DNA of 64,000 nucleotides from DATHZQ01 sp965216945 (GCA_965216945.1 CBDCGU010000003.1:2542001-2606000), one strand, 5' to 3'. Shown: positions 9,531-18,016, numbered from the stretch's first letter. The notes: generated from the sequence alone by a model not told the origin. Program-made: numbers and translations.

Positions 9531-9561
9531 AAGCGCCCCCTCCCATCCGGAGGGGGCGCTT
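9531..9561 (+). terminator. Terminator after the S1 protease gene
   Basis: An 11-bp perfect stem (9531-9541 with 9551-9561) with a 9-nt loop. Flanking CCACC/GGTGG can extend the pairing. Confidence 0.65.
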
Positions 9562-9613
9562 GGTGGATGCCGAAATGGATGTCGATCGAAACGGGCGTCG
9601 ATCGAGTCTGGTG

Positions 9614-10226
9614 GTGCGGCGGTAGAGCCTGTGCGGCGGTGTCGCTGGTGTGGCAGCCGTGGTTGTGTGGAGGTGCTCTACGCTCCGGGGTGCGAAACTG
9701 AGTCGTTCGCCCCCTTGGGTCGGTGGTAGAGCCTGTGCGGCGGCGCCGCTGGTGTGGCAGCCGTGGTTGTGTGGAGGTGCTCTACGCTCCGGGGTGCGAA
9801 ACTGAGTCGTTGGCCCCCTTGGGTCGGTGGTAGAGCCTGTGCGGCGGCGCCGCTGGTGTGGCAGCCGTGGTTGTGTGGAGGTGCTCTACGCTCCGGGGTG
9901 CGAAACTGAGTCGTTTGCACCCTTGGGTCGGTGGTAGAGCCTGTGCGGCGGCGCCGCTCATGTGGCAGCCATGGTTGCATGGAGGTGCTCTACGCTCCGG
10001 GGTGCGAAACTGAATCGCTTGCACCCTTGGGTCGGTGGTAGAGCCTGTGCGGCGGCGCCGCTCATGTGGCAGCCATGGTTGCATGGAGGTGCTCTACGCT
10101 CCGGGTACAAAACTGAATCGCTTGCCCCCTTAGCTCAGTGGTAGAGCCTGTGCGGCGGCGCCGCTCATGTGGCAGCCATGGTTGCATGGAGGTGCTCTAC
10201 GCTCCGGGTACAAAACTGAATCGCTT
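9614..10226 (+). repeat. Six tandem 103-104 bp repeats carrying a tRNA-Thr 5' end
   Basis: The marker GGTAGAGCC starts at 9621, 9725, 9829, 9933, 10037 and 10140 (spacings 104, 104, 104, 104, 103). The functional tRNA-Thr D-arm falls at 10243, a further 103. Each unit contains GGTAGAGC and, about 65 bases later, GCTCTAC, so the unit can fold on itself; inside are GCGGCGGCGCCGC and a GCAGCC/GGTTGC hairpin. Each unit ends with a copy of the tRNA-Thr 5' end: GCCCCCTTAGCTCAGTGG is exact just upstream of the last unit and degraded (TTGGGTCGGTGG) in earlier ones. Copies 1-3 and 4-6 form two sequence subtypes. The period is not a multiple of 3 throughout, so it is not coding. Confidence 0.9.
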
Positions 10227-10298
10227 GCCCCCTTAGCTCAGTGGCAGAGCACTTCCATGGTAAGGAAGGGGTCCCGGGTTCAAATCCCGGAGGGGGCT
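10227..10298 (+). tRNA. tRNA-Thr (GGT)
   Basis: A 72-nt cloverleaf: acceptor GCCCCCT/AGGGGGC, D-arm GCTC/GAGC, anticodon stem CTTCC/GGAAG around ATGGTAA (anticodon GGT), T-arm CCCGGGTTCAAATCCCGG. CCA is not encoded. Its first ~25 bases are what the upstream tandem repeats duplicate. Confidence 0.96.
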
Positions 10299-10390
10299 CG
10301 GACGAAACCTCTGGTTCGTCTTGCTATCCTCTTGCCGCTCCGCCCTCCGCGGTCGCGGTGAGTGGAGTATTCCCGCGCTGGAGAGCGCCT

Positions 10391-10464
10391 GGCGGCGTAG
10401 CTCAGACGGTAAGAGCGCTCGACTCATAATCGAGAGGTCGGCGGTTCAAGTCCGCCCGCCGCTA
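10391..10464 (+). tRNA. tRNA-Met (CAT), elongator type
   Basis: A 74-nt cloverleaf with anticodon loop CTCATAA inside the stem CTCGA/TCGAG. The acceptor GGCGGCG pairs with CGCCGCT through a final G-U, and the C1-A72 mismatch of initiator tRNA is absent, so elongator tRNA-Met is preferred. CCA is not encoded. It lies 46 bp upstream of tuf, a neighbourhood conserved in actinobacteria. Confidence 0.93.
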
Positions 10465-10509
10465 CGCACAGCACAGATAGACAACACAGACCCCTCACGA
10501 GGAGCCAAC

Positions 10510-11700
<1,191 letters not shown>

Positions 11701-11703
11701 CAA

Positions 11704-11728
11704 CCGAGTACTACGTACCTGTACTCGG
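11704..11728 (+). promoter_or_regulatory. Intercistronic hairpin between tuf and rpmG
   Basis: An 8-bp perfect inverted repeat CCGAGTAC (11704-11711) / GTACTCGG (11721-11728) with a 9-nt loop directly follows the tuf stop. The stretch 11708-11737 contains the tetramer GTAC five times. It could be a processing site or partial terminator separating tuf from rpmG. Confidence 0.4.
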
Positions 11729-11748
11729 TACCCGTACTGGAGCGACAA

Positions 11749-11910
11749 ATGGCATCCGACAAGCGTCCGCCGATCACGCTCGCATGCGAGACGTGCAAGC
11801 GACGCAACTATGTGACCACGAAGAACAAGACGAACACGCGTGAGCGGCTGGAGTTGAAGAAGTACTGCCGCTGGTGCCGAACCCATCGGGCACACAAAGA
11901 GACGCGCTGA
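11749..11910 (+). CDS. rpmG: Large ribosomal subunit protein bL33 (53 aa)
   Basis: Small 50S protein. The ATG at 11749 opens a 53-residue product beginning MASDKRPPITLACETC and ending HRAHKETR, the typical bL33 size and sequence. Two CxxC pairs (Cys13/Cys16 and Cys40/Cys43) make this the zinc-binding (C+) form. It follows tuf by 48 bp and is closed by a strong terminator. In mycobacteria rpmG also precedes the had dehydratase genes and tRNA-Trp-secE, so the position is expected. Confidence 0.96.
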   Translation: MASDKRPPITLACETCKRRNYVTTKNKTNTRERLELKKYCRWCRTHRAHKETR

Positions 11911-11917
11911 GACGACA

Positions 11918-11945
11918 GAAGGCCCCGCCACCCGGCGGGGCCTTC
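11918..11945 (+). terminator. Terminator of tuf-rpmG
   Basis: A 12-bp perfect stem (11918-11929 with 11934-11945) and a 4-nt loop, followed by TTCAT, begins 8 bp after the rpmG stop. Confidence 0.85.
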
Positions 11946-11993
11946 TTCATTGAGCCTTCATCGAGCCGGCCGCGACGGCGGTGAGATACCCTC

Positions 11994-12024
11994 TTGACCC
12001 TCACGTTACGTGATGGTTTACGGT
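11994..12024 (+). promoter_or_regulatory. MerR-type promoter with 19-bp spacer and central dyad
   Basis: TTGACC (11994-11999) and TACGGT (12019-12024) are separated by 19 bp. The spacer holds the palindrome TCACGTTACGTGA (12001-12013). Long spacers with a dyad between the boxes are the hallmark of promoters bound by MerR-family proteins, so autoregulation of the downstream merR gene is likely. Confidence 0.6.
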
Positions 12025-12034
12025 GGTCGCTGTC

Positions 12035-12787
12035 ATGACACATACCGTCAGCGCGGTGGCCCGGCTCGCCGGGATCACCGTCCGCACCCTCCATCACTAT
12101 GACGAGATCGGGTTGCTGTCTCCGAGCGAGCGCTCGGGGGCTGGATACCGCCTGTATACGGGGAACGATCTCGACAGGCTGCAGCAGGTGCTCTTCTATC
12201 GAGAGCTCGGCTTCGGGTTGGATGACATCCGGCAGGCGATGGAGGGCCCGCGCTTCGATCGGCTGGACGCCCTGCGCCGGCAGCGCACCATGTTGCTGGC
12301 CAGGGCGGATCGGCTCAGCCGGATGATCGGTGCAGTGGATGCGGCCATCAGAGCAGAGGAGACAGGAGTGAAACTCACAGAACAGGAGAAGTTCGAGGTG
12401 TTCGGAGACTTCGACCCGGCGGATCACGAAGCCGAGGTCGAGGAGCGGTGGGGGGAGACCGACGCCTTCGCCGAGAGCAGGCGACGCACCTCGCGCTACT
12501 CGAAGGACGATTGGAAGCAGATCCAGGACGAAGCGGCGGCGATCAGCAAGCGGCTCGCCGGGGCGATGCAGTCGGGTGTCGATCCGGAGAGCGAGCAGGC
12601 GATGGCCCTCGTGGACCAGCATCGCCAGCACATCGATCGATGGTTCTACCCGTGCTCGAAGGAGATGCACGGGCAGCTCGCCCAGATGTGGCTCGCCGAT
12701 CAGCGCTTCCGCGACAACATCGATGCGACGGCGGAAGGTCTCACCGACTTCATGGCCGCCGCGGCCATCGCCAACGCTGCATCGTGA
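12035..12787 (+). CDS. MerR-family regulator with TipAS antibiotic-recognition domain (250 aa)
   Basis: DNA-distorting transcription factor. The first ~70 residues are a MerR winged helix (VSAVARLAGITVRTLHHYDEIGLLSPSERS...YRLY), then a coiled-coil dimerisation helix (about 75-115, RRQRTMLLARADRLSRMIGAV). Residues about 125-250 match the TipAS/albicidin-binding fold (KFEVFGDF, WKQIQDEAAAISKRLAGAM, FYPCSKEMHGQLAQMW). TipAL proteins sense thiopeptide-like compounds; the ligand here is unknown. The start at 12035 rather than 12023 is preferred because 12023 lies inside the -10 box. A MerR-type operator directly upstream suggests autoactivation. Confidence 0.9.
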   Translation: MTHTVSAVARLAGITVRTLHHYDEIGLLSPSERSGAGYRLYTGNDLDRLQQVLFYRELGFGLDDIRQAMEGPRFDRLDALRRQRTMLLARADRLSRMIGAVDAAIRAEETGVKLTEQEKFEVFGDFDPADHEAEVEERWGETDAFAESRRRTSRYSKDDWKQIQDEAAAISKRLAGAMQSGVDPESEQAMALVDQHRQHIDRWFYPCSKEMHGQLAQMWLADQRFRDNIDATAEGLTDFMAAAAIANAAS

Positions 12788-12792
12788 CGGCA

Positions 12793-12827
12793 AGCGCCCT
12801 CCTCCCGCTCTGGTGGGGGAGGGCGCT
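12793..12827 (+). terminator. Hairpin after the merR-family gene
   Basis: A 10-bp perfect stem (12793-12802 with 12818-12827) and a 15-nt loop lie between the regulator stop and the methyltransferase start. Confidence 0.55.
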
Positions 12828-12848
12828 CTGCCGCGCCCGAGCTGCCCC

Positions 12849-13454
12849 ATGAGCGACCGTGAGGCGTTCTTTGCACGCAACCTTCGTGAGCTGCGCGACT
12901 ACTACCTGGCCGATCCCGCCAATCCATATCAGCAGTCGGGGCGATCGTCGGGGCCGGGGCGCTGGGAAGAAACGCGGCGCTGTATCGCGGACGCCGTGCA
13001 TCGCAGCGGCTCGTTCTTGGACGTGGGGTGCGCCAACGGCCTGCTTCTGCAGACGGTGGCCGAGTGGGTGGGGGAGCGTGGCCTCACGATCGAGCCCTTC
13101 GGGTTGGACTTCATCGATGGCCTCGTCGACCTTGCTCGCCGGCGAGTACCTGAAGGCGTGTTCTGGGTCGGCAATGCTTGGGATTGGGAGCCACCGCACC
13201 GCTTCGACTTCGTCCGCACGAGTCTCGAGTTCGTGCCCGAACGGGACCGGCCCTCCTTCGTGCGGCGTCAGCTCGGGTGGGTCAGCCCCGGCGGCAGGCT
13301 GATCGTCTGCTACTACCGCGACCGCACGGCGCCCCCCTTGGATGTCGCAGCCTTCCTCGGAGCGATCGGGCTCGACGTGGGTGGAGTGATGAGTGTCGGC
13401 GATCCTGACGTCGTATGGGTACCGGCTGCCGCCAGCATCGACGGGGTGGATTGA
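12849..13454 (+). CDS. Class I SAM-dependent methyltransferase-like protein (201 aa)
   Basis: Predicted Rossmann-fold methyltransferase. Motif I is LDVGCANG (residues 57-64). A post-I acidic position is seen at FGLDFIDGLVDLARR, and a motif resembling IV/post-IV follows (FDFVRTSLEFVPERDR). The strand GGRLIVCYYRD matches the core beta-strand of the fold. The substrate is not recognisable. ATG at 12849 is 62 bp after the regulator, with a hairpin in between and no clear ribosome binding site. It may be a small-molecule or antibiotic-related methyltransferase given its TipAL neighbour, but that is inference only. Confidence 0.75.
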   Translation: MSDREAFFARNLRELRDYYLADPANPYQQSGRSSGPGRWEETRRCIADAVHRSGSFLDVGCANGLLLQTVAEWVGERGLTIEPFGLDFIDGLVDLARRRVPEGVFWVGNAWDWEPPHRFDFVRTSLEFVPERDRPSFVRRQLGWVSPGGRLIVCYYRDRTAPPLDVAAFLGAIGLDVGGVMSVGDPDVVWVPAAASIDGVD

Positions 13455-13456
13455 CC

Positions 13457-13462
13457 TACCCT
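13457..13462 (+). promoter_or_regulatory. -10 box (TACCCT) of the leaderless MaoC-dehydratase mRNA
   Basis: TACCCT ends 6 bases before the ATG at 13469, and no Shine-Dalgarno is present. Confidence 0.5.
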
Positions 13463-13468
13463 GGTTTC

Positions 13469-14329
13469 ATGTCCCTCGCTGCCCTCACAGGCACACGCTA
13501 CGGGCCCGTGCCCGCGGCGATCGCACCGGAGAAGGTCGCCGACTACGTCGCCGCCACCGGAGACGATCCGGACCGCTGGTCGACCGTCGCACCTCCGTCG
13601 TATGCGGGAGCGCTGCTGTTCATGGCCGCGCCCCACTTCATCCATTCGCCCGAGGTCGGCGAGCACACCAGAGTCCTCGTGCACTCGGACCAGACCTTCA
13701 TCTGGCACGGGCCGCTCGCCATCGGCTCGGCGATCGAGGTGACAGCCGAGGTGGCGCGCGTGCGCGAGCGCGGGGGTCTCAACTTCGTCACGTTCGACGT
13801 TGCCGTCGACTCCGGGGACGGCGAGCGCTTGCTCGATTCCCGGTCCACGTTCCTGATGGGCAGCGAGGCCGCCGCCGAACCGGGTCCCGATGAGGGCGAG
13901 CCGGCGGTCGACGAGGGGAGTCGCCTGGTTGCGTTCGAGCCGGTTGAACCTGTTGCCGGCGCTGAGCTCCCAGCAGTTGAAGTCGCCGCCAGCCGTCTCG
14001 ATCTCGTGCGCTACGCGGCGGCGTCCGGCGACTTCAATCCCATCCATTTCGATCATGAGGCCGCCCGCACGGCCGGCCTGGACGGCATCGTCGTACACGG
14101 TCTGCTGATGGCTGCCTGGCTGGCCCGCCTCGCATCGTCCACCTCGCAGAGCACGGCACCGCTCGCCGAGATGAAGCTGCGGTTCCGCAATGCATTGCGC
14201 CCCGCAAGGGCGGCCGCCATCGGCGGTACCGTTCGCGACGTCAGCGAAACCACGGCGCAGCTGGCGTTGTGGCTGCGTCTGGGCGACACCGACCTCGTCA
14301 CCGCGACCGCAACGACTAACGGCCGGTAA
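13469..14329 (+). CDS. Two-hotdog MaoC/FAS1-like dehydratase, HadA-HadB-type fusion (286 aa)
   Basis: Predicted (3R)-hydroxyacyl-thioester dehydratase. The N-terminal half (about 10-140) is a FAS1-like hotdog domain (GPVPAAIAPEKVADYVAATGDDP). The C-terminal half (about 165-286) is a MaoC hotdog with the hydratase-2 signature YAAASGDFNPIHFDHEAA, holding the catalytic Asp/His pair, and the overhang VVHGLLMAAWLARL. In mycobacteria the corresponding genes hadA and hadB lie separately between rpmG and tRNA-Trp. Here a single protein occupies that syntenic spot, so it probably does the job of the HadAB heterodimer. No ribosome binding site; TACCCT six bases before ATG indicates a leaderless transcript. 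Confidence 0.87.
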   Translation: MSLAALTGTRYGPVPAAIAPEKVADYVAATGDDPDRWSTVAPPSYAGALLFMAAPHFIHSPEVGEHTRVLVHSDQTFIWHGPLAIGSAIEVTAEVARVRERGGLNFVTFDVAVDSGDGERLLDSRSTFLMGSEAAAEPGPDEGEPAVDEGSRLVAFEPVEPVAGAELPAVEVAASRLDLVRYAAASGDFNPIHFDHEAARTAGLDGIVVHGLLMAAWLARLASSTSQSTAPLAEMKLRFRNALRPARAAAIGGTVRDVSETTAQLALWLRLGDTDLVTATATTNGR

Positions 14330-14333
14330 CCCG

Positions 14334-14906
14334 ATGGATGCCGACCGAGTCCAAGCCCATGACACCGAGCTCGTCGCTCGGGCGCGAGAGGGCGATCGGC
14401 TCGCCTTCTCCGAGTTGGTACGGCTGCATCAACACGAGGTGTTCACCTTGGCTTTGCGTCTCGTCGGGGACCAGGAGCTTGCGGCAGATGTGTCGCAAGA
14501 GGCGTTGGTCCGTGCGTGGCGTGCGTTGCCCAAGTTCCGCGGTGACGCCAAGTTCTCCACATGGCTGCACCGCATCACCGTCAACACCGCATGGTCGACA
14601 CAGCGGCGCTGGCGCCGGCACCGGATCGAGCCCATCGAGGGCCTCGTGGAGGCGTTGCCTGCGGAGGGCACGACTGCACCCGAGGATGCCGGGATCGGCG
14701 CCGACCTGAGGCAGCGTCTACTCGCGGCGCTCGATCAACTGTCGGCACCGGTGCGGTCCGTCGTGGTGCTCAAAGACGTCTTCGACTGGTCACACTCCGA
14801 GATCGCCGAACACCTCGGCATCACGGTCACGGCAGCGAAGGTGCGGCTCCATCGCGGCCGCAAACGGCTCCGGTCGTTGCTCGCCGGGGAGTTGAAGGAC
14901 CGATGA
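14334..14906 (+). CDS. ECF-type RNA polymerase sigma factor (190 aa)
   Basis: Extracytoplasmic-function sigma factor. Region 2 (about 20-90) holds the core-binding and -10 recognition helices (QEALVRAWRALPKFRGDAKFSTWLHRITVN). Region 4 (about 125-180) holds the -35 helix-turn-helix (LKDVFDWSHSEIAEHLGITVTAAKVRLHRGRKRL). Sigma-3 and region 1.1 are absent as expected. ATG is 4 bases after the dehydratase stop, so it may be co-transcribed with it. The next gene's ATG overlaps this gene's TGA, the usual arrangement for a sigma/anti-sigma pair. Its regulon cannot be read here. Confidence 0.92.
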   Translation: MDADRVQAHDTELVARAREGDRLAFSELVRLHQHEVFTLALRLVGDQELAADVSQEALVRAWRALPKFRGDAKFSTWLHRITVNTAWSTQRRWRRHRIEPIEGLVEALPAEGTTAPEDAGIGADLRQRLLAALDQLSAPVRSVVVLKDVFDWSHSEIAEHLGITVTAAKVRLHRGRKRLRSLLAGELKDR

Positions 14907-15238
14907 GGAGGCCGGTCTGCACGCTGGCGCAAACCGGCACCGGGCGCCGCCTCCGCGGCACGAGGCGGCACGTCATGTCGTGTTTGCGATGCCAAGCCGA
15001 GCTCGCCCGACGTCGCCGGCTGTTGCGGGAGCTGCGCACCCTGCGCGACGTCCCCGAGCTGGCGCCGGCGTACGTCGCCGCAGCCGTCGACAGGCGAACC
15101 AGGACTCCACAAGTGGTCGCCGCCGCCGGCGGACTGCGAGGTCTCGTACCGCGGCTCGCCGCCGGTGGTGCAGTCGCTGCTACCGCTGCCGGCGCCGCCG
15201 CCGTGGTGGTGTGGCGCCGCAGCCATGCGGCGATCTGA
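14903..15238 (+). CDS. Zinc-binding anti-sigma factor with one membrane segment (111 aa)
   Basis: Predicted ZAS-type inhibitor of the upstream ECF sigma factor. The His23-x3-Cys27-x2-Cys30 motif (HVMSCLRC) is the anti-sigma zinc signature. A hydrophobic stretch near residues 85-105 (LAAGGAVAATAAGAAAVVVW) followed by RRSH is a candidate transmembrane helix, so only a few residues would lie outside the cell. Its ATG overlaps the sigma stop by four bases (ATGA), so translation is coupled. The lack of an external sensor domain suggests that control comes from redox or zinc at the motif, or from a partner. That is inference. Confidence 0.8.
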   Translation: MRRPVCTLAQTGTGRRLRGTRRHVMSCLRCQAELARRRRLLRELRTLRDVPELAPAYVAAAVDRRTRTPQVVAAAGGLRGLVPRLAAGGAVAATAAGAAAVVVWRRSHAAI

Positions 15239-15298
15239 GGCTCGATCTCGAGGATCGATCCGCCGGCGCCGGACCGGTCTCGCAACGACGATCTCAGG

Positions 15299-15328
15299 TT
15301 TACACTGAGGACGTCTGCCTCATATACT
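15299..15328 (+). promoter_or_regulatory. Sigma-A type promoter for tRNA-Trp-secE-nusG
   Basis: TTTACA (15299-15304) and TATACT (15323-15328) are separated by 18 bp and end 25 bp before tRNA-Trp. Confidence 0.75.
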
Positions 15329-15353
15329 CCGCGCCTCTGGGCCCCGGCCCCGG

Positions 15354-15427
15354 AGGGGTGTAGCTCGAATTGGCAGAGCGCCGGTCTCCAAAACCGGAGG
15401 TTGTGGGTTCGAGTCCCACCGCCCCTG
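15354..15427 (+). tRNA. tRNA-Trp (CCA)
   Basis: A 74-nt cloverleaf: acceptor AGGGGTG/CGCCCCT with one G-U, anticodon stem CCGGT/ACCGG around CTCCAAA (anticodon CCA), T-arm GTGGGTTCGAGTCCCAC. CCA end not encoded. Located 21 bp upstream of secE, the standard bacterial arrangement. Confidence 0.96.
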
Positions 15428-15448
15428 CTCCCCAGGAGGATTGTCCAC

Positions 15449-15727
15449 GTGAACCGAGAGATGCGCCGTCTTCAGCAGAAGGAAGAGGAGCGCGCCCGGA
15501 AACGCCGCAAGCAGGCGCCTCAGCAGCGTCGCAAAGAGCGTGTCGGGTTTCGCCAGTTCATGCGAGAGGTCCGTCAGGAGCTCAAGAAGGTGGCATGGCC
15601 GACACGCGAGCAGACCACGACGTATACCGTCGTCGTGCTCACGGTGACGCTCGTCGTCACGGCGATCACCTTTGGGCTCGACCTTGTCCTGAAGCGGGGG
15701 ATTCTCCAGGTCCTGGGGGCCGCCTAG
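15449..15727 (+). CDS. secE: Preprotein translocase subunit SecE (92 aa)
   Basis: Membrane subunit that clamps SecY in the Sec translocon. GTG at 15449 follows AGGAGGA by 7 bases. A charged N-terminal cytoplasmic tail (residues 1-45, rich in K, R, E) leads to the conserved amphipathic segment FMREVRQELKKVAWPTREQT, then a single transmembrane helix (about 62-82, TYTVVVLTVTLVVTAITFGLDLVL). Length matches single-TM actinobacterial SecE. It follows tRNA-Trp and immediately precedes nusG. Confidence 0.96.
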   Translation: MNREMRRLQQKEEERARKRRKQAPQQRRKERVGFRQFMREVRQELKKVAWPTREQTTTYTVVVLTVTLVVTAITFGLDLVLKRGILQVLGAA

Positions 15728-15729
15728 CC

Positions 15730-16371
15730 ATGGTTGACACCGTCGAAGAGACCAACGAGACCGTCGCTGCCGACGGGGTTGCCGAGGAGGCCGCACCCGT
15801 TGCGCCCGAGCCACGCAGCCCGTACGACCTTCCGGGCGGCTGGTACGTGGTGCATTCCTACTCGGGGTACGAGAACAAGGTCAAGGCCAATCTCGAGACC
15901 CGCATCAAGTCCATGCACCTCGAGGACAAGGTGTTCGACGTCATCATCCCGATGGAAGAGGTCGTCGAGTTCAAGAACGGCCGCAAGGTCAACGTCATGC
16001 GGAAGAAGTTCCCGGGCTATATCCTCGTGCGGCTCTACATGGACGACGATTCGTGGTACGCGGTGCGCAACACTCCCGGCGTGACCGGATTCGTCGGGGC
16101 CAGCACCGGTACGAAGCCCACGCCGCTCTCGCGTCGCGAGGTCGAGCGGATCCTCGGCGTCCGCAAGGACGAGGAGGAGAAGAAGGAGCCGCGGTTCAAG
16201 CCGGCCTGGGAAGTCGGAGAGACCGTGCGGGTCGTAGAGGGACCGTTCGCCGACTTCAACGGCGTGATCGAAGACATCAACGTCGATCAGTCCAAGGTGA
16301 GGGTCCTCGTCGACATCTTCGGTAGGGAGACGCCGGTCGAGCTCAACTTCGACCAGATCCTCAAGTTCTGA
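15730..16371 (+). CDS. nusG: Transcription termination/antitermination factor NusG (213 aa)
   Basis: RNA polymerase-associated elongation factor. After a variable acidic N-terminal extension (about 1-35) comes the NGN domain (GWYVVHSYSGYENKVKANLE, IIPMEEVVEFKNGR, KKFPGYILVRLYMDDDSWYAVRNTPGVTGFVG), a linker and a C-terminal KOW domain (about 160-213, VRVVEGPFADFNGVIEDIN). The acidic extension is usual in actinobacteria. ATG is 2 bases after the secE stop, so the two are co-translated. Confidence 0.97.
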   Translation: MVDTVEETNETVAADGVAEEAAPVAPEPRSPYDLPGGWYVVHSYSGYENKVKANLETRIKSMHLEDKVFDVIIPMEEVVEFKNGRKVNVMRKKFPGYILVRLYMDDDSWYAVRNTPGVTGFVGASTGTKPTPLSRREVERILGVRKDEEEKKEPRFKPAWEVGETVRVVEGPFADFNGVIEDINVDQSKVRVLVDIFGRETPVELNFDQILKF

Positions 16372-16389
16372 TTCTCTGAAAGGTTTGCG

Positions 16390-16818
16390 ATGGGTCGCAA
16401 GAAGCTGATGACCATGCTCAAGTTGCAGATTCCGGCTGGGCAAGCCAGCCCGGCACCTCCGGTGGGTCCTGCGCTGGGTCAGCATGGCGTGAACATCATG
16501 GATTTCGTCAAGGCGTACAACGACGCAACGGCGAGCCAAGCAGGAACCATCGTGCCGGTCGAGATCTCGATCTATGAGGATCGCACGTTCACGTTCATCA
16601 CCAAGACACCACCTGCGGCCGTCCTGCTGCGACAGGCCGCTCGCATCGAGAAGGGCTCGCCCGAGCCACACAAGGAGAAGGTGGCGTCGGTCACCCGCGA
16701 CCAGGTGCGGGAGATCGCCGAGACCAAGATGCCGGACCTCAACGCCAATGACATCGATGCGGCGATGAAGATCGTCGAGGGCACCGCCCGCTCGATGGGG
16801 ATCACGGTCGACGGATGA
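16390..16818 (+). CDS. rplK: Large ribosomal subunit protein uL11 (142 aa)
   Basis: Protein of the GTPase-associated centre of the 50S subunit. The N-terminal motif LQIPAGQASPAPPVGPALGQHGVNIMDFVKAYN binds factors, and the C-terminal domain (about 75-142) binds 23S rRNA (VTRDQVREIAETKMPDLNANDIDAAMKIVEGTARSMGI). Length is standard. A GAAAGG site precedes ATG, 18 bp after nusG. Confidence 0.97.
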   Translation: MGRKKLMTMLKLQIPAGQASPAPPVGPALGQHGVNIMDFVKAYNDATASQAGTIVPVEISIYEDRTFTFITKTPPAAVLLRQAARIEKGSPEPHKEKVASVTRDQVREIAETKMPDLNANDIDAAMKIVEGTARSMGITVDG

Positions 16819-16827
16819 GTCGAGGCG

Positions 16828-16889
16828 AGGTGCCCGGCACCTGGTAGCCCGCACGAGATACAAGCAAGTGGGAGGGACTGCAAGGTCCC
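16828..16889 (+). promoter_or_regulatory. rplK-rplA intercistronic hairpins
   Basis: Two small stems, 16828-16833/16837-16842 and 16874-16878/16885-16889, lie in the 93-bp spacer before rplA. They may be an RNA-processing or ribosomal-protein feedback site. Pairing is seen; function is guessed. Confidence 0.3.
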
Positions 16890-16911
16890 GTCCGGACCAC
16901 GAGGAGATGAG

Positions 16912-17628
16912 ATGGCCAAGCTCTCGAAGGCGCAGGCGGATGCCCGGCGCCGGTACGACAAGAACACGCTCTACTCGGCGCGCGATGCGCTCGATCTGGT
17001 GAAGACGCTGGCTCACAGCAAGTTCGACGAAAGCGTCGACGCGGTGTTCCAGCTCGGCATCGATGCGCGAAAGGCGGACCAGCTCGTCCGTGGCACCGTG
17101 AGTCTGCCCAAGGGCACGGGCAAGACCGTTCGGGTGCTCGTGTTCGCGGAGAGCGACGACGCCCGTGCGGCCGAGGCAGCCGGGGCCGACATCGTCGGCG
17201 GCAAGGAGCTCGCCGAGGAGCTGGGCGGTGGTGGCCCGCTCGACTTCGACATCGCCATCGCAACGCCGGACATGATGCCCCACGTCGGCCGTCTCGGTCC
17301 GGTGCTCGGCCCTCGGGGGCTGATGCCCAACCCGAAGTCGGGAACCGTCACGCCCGACGTCGGCAAGGCCGTCGAGGAGTTCAAAGCGGGCCGTGTCGAG
17401 TACCGCAACGATCGCTACGGCAACGTCCACGTTCCGGTCGGTCGCGTGTCGTTCGACCAGGATGCGCTGGTGGAGAACTTCGGTGCGCTGTCGGATGAGA
17501 TCCTTCGAGCCCGACCGGCGTCGGCCAAGGGCCGCTTCATCCGCAAGGTGGCCGTCTCGTCGACGATGGGACCCGGGGTGAGAATCGATCCCAGCGATGT
17601 CGAGACGCTGGTCAAAGAGCTGCGCTGA
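16912..17628 (+). CDS. rplA: Large ribosomal subunit protein uL1 (238 aa)
   Basis: L1-stalk protein that binds 23S rRNA and helps release deacylated tRNA. Typical segments: FDESVDAVFQLGIDARKADQ, GTVSLPKGTGKTVRVLVF, the domain II region DFDIAIATPDMMPHVGRLGPVLGPRGLMPNPKSGTVT, and the C-terminal KVAVSSTMGPGVRID. Length is normal. A GAGGAGATGAG context precedes the ATG. Its stop TGA overlaps a tiny ATG frame (MAKKDT, 17628-17648) that I regard as incidental. Confidence 0.97.
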   Translation: MAKLSKAQADARRRYDKNTLYSARDALDLVKTLAHSKFDESVDAVFQLGIDARKADQLVRGTVSLPKGTGKTVRVLVFAESDDARAAEAAGADIVGGKELAEELGGGGPLDFDIAIATPDMMPHVGRLGPVLGPRGLMPNPKSGTVTPDVGKAVEEFKAGRVEYRNDRYGNVHVPVGRVSFDQDALVENFGALSDEILRARPASAKGRFIRKVAVSSTMGPGVRIDPSDVETLVKELR

Positions 17629-17644
17629 TGGCGAAGAAAGACAC

Positions 17645-17675
17645 TTGACCGTTCCCGAGGTTCGCACGCTACAAT
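17645..17675 (+). promoter_or_regulatory. Promoter upstream of rplJ-rplL
   Basis: TTGACC (17645-17650) and TACAAT (17670-17675) with a 19-bp spacer lie just after rplA. A separate promoter for rplJL is common. Confidence 0.6.
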
Positions 17676-17891
17676 CGGGACATCTTTGACAGATCAACGG
17701 GGATCGCGCGGTACGACACGGACGATCCACCACCGTCCGAGGGTGTTCCTTTCGGCCGCTCTGGCATCTATGACCAGCCCCTACCCTGGTCGCCAAGAGT
17801 GGAGCGAGTAGATGGCTTCCTGGCCCGCCGTCTGCCCGAATCCTCAAGAGCGAATTACCCTCACGTCCCGCCGGTCCCCGTTGTCCTCGTT

Positions 17892-17912
17892 GCTCCCGCC
17901 CCAGGCGGGAGC
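17892..17912 (+). terminator. Hairpin in the rplJ leader
   Basis: A 9-bp perfect stem (17892-17900 with 17904-17912), loop CCA, followed by TCTTC. It could terminate the rplKA transcript or attenuate the rplJ transcript. Confidence 0.5.
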
Positions 17913-18016
17913 TCTTCGCGTCTGATGTGTCCCCTCTCAACGGAAGGTGTCGCGACGACCTCCTTTCCCGTTGTGCGATCTGACCTCTGAGGTCTGCGAC
18001 GGCGAACGACTCGGCA

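Noticed and set aside
9614..10226. CRISPR array or coding repeats.
   Set aside because: There are no unique spacers, the units are contiguous, no cas genes are near, and the 103/104 bp period shifts reading frame between copies.
17628..17648. Six-codon frame MAKKDT overlapping the rplA stop.
   Set aside because: Too short to support as a gene and it overlaps the TTGACC promoter element; it could only matter as a coupling or leader peptide, for which there is no evidence.
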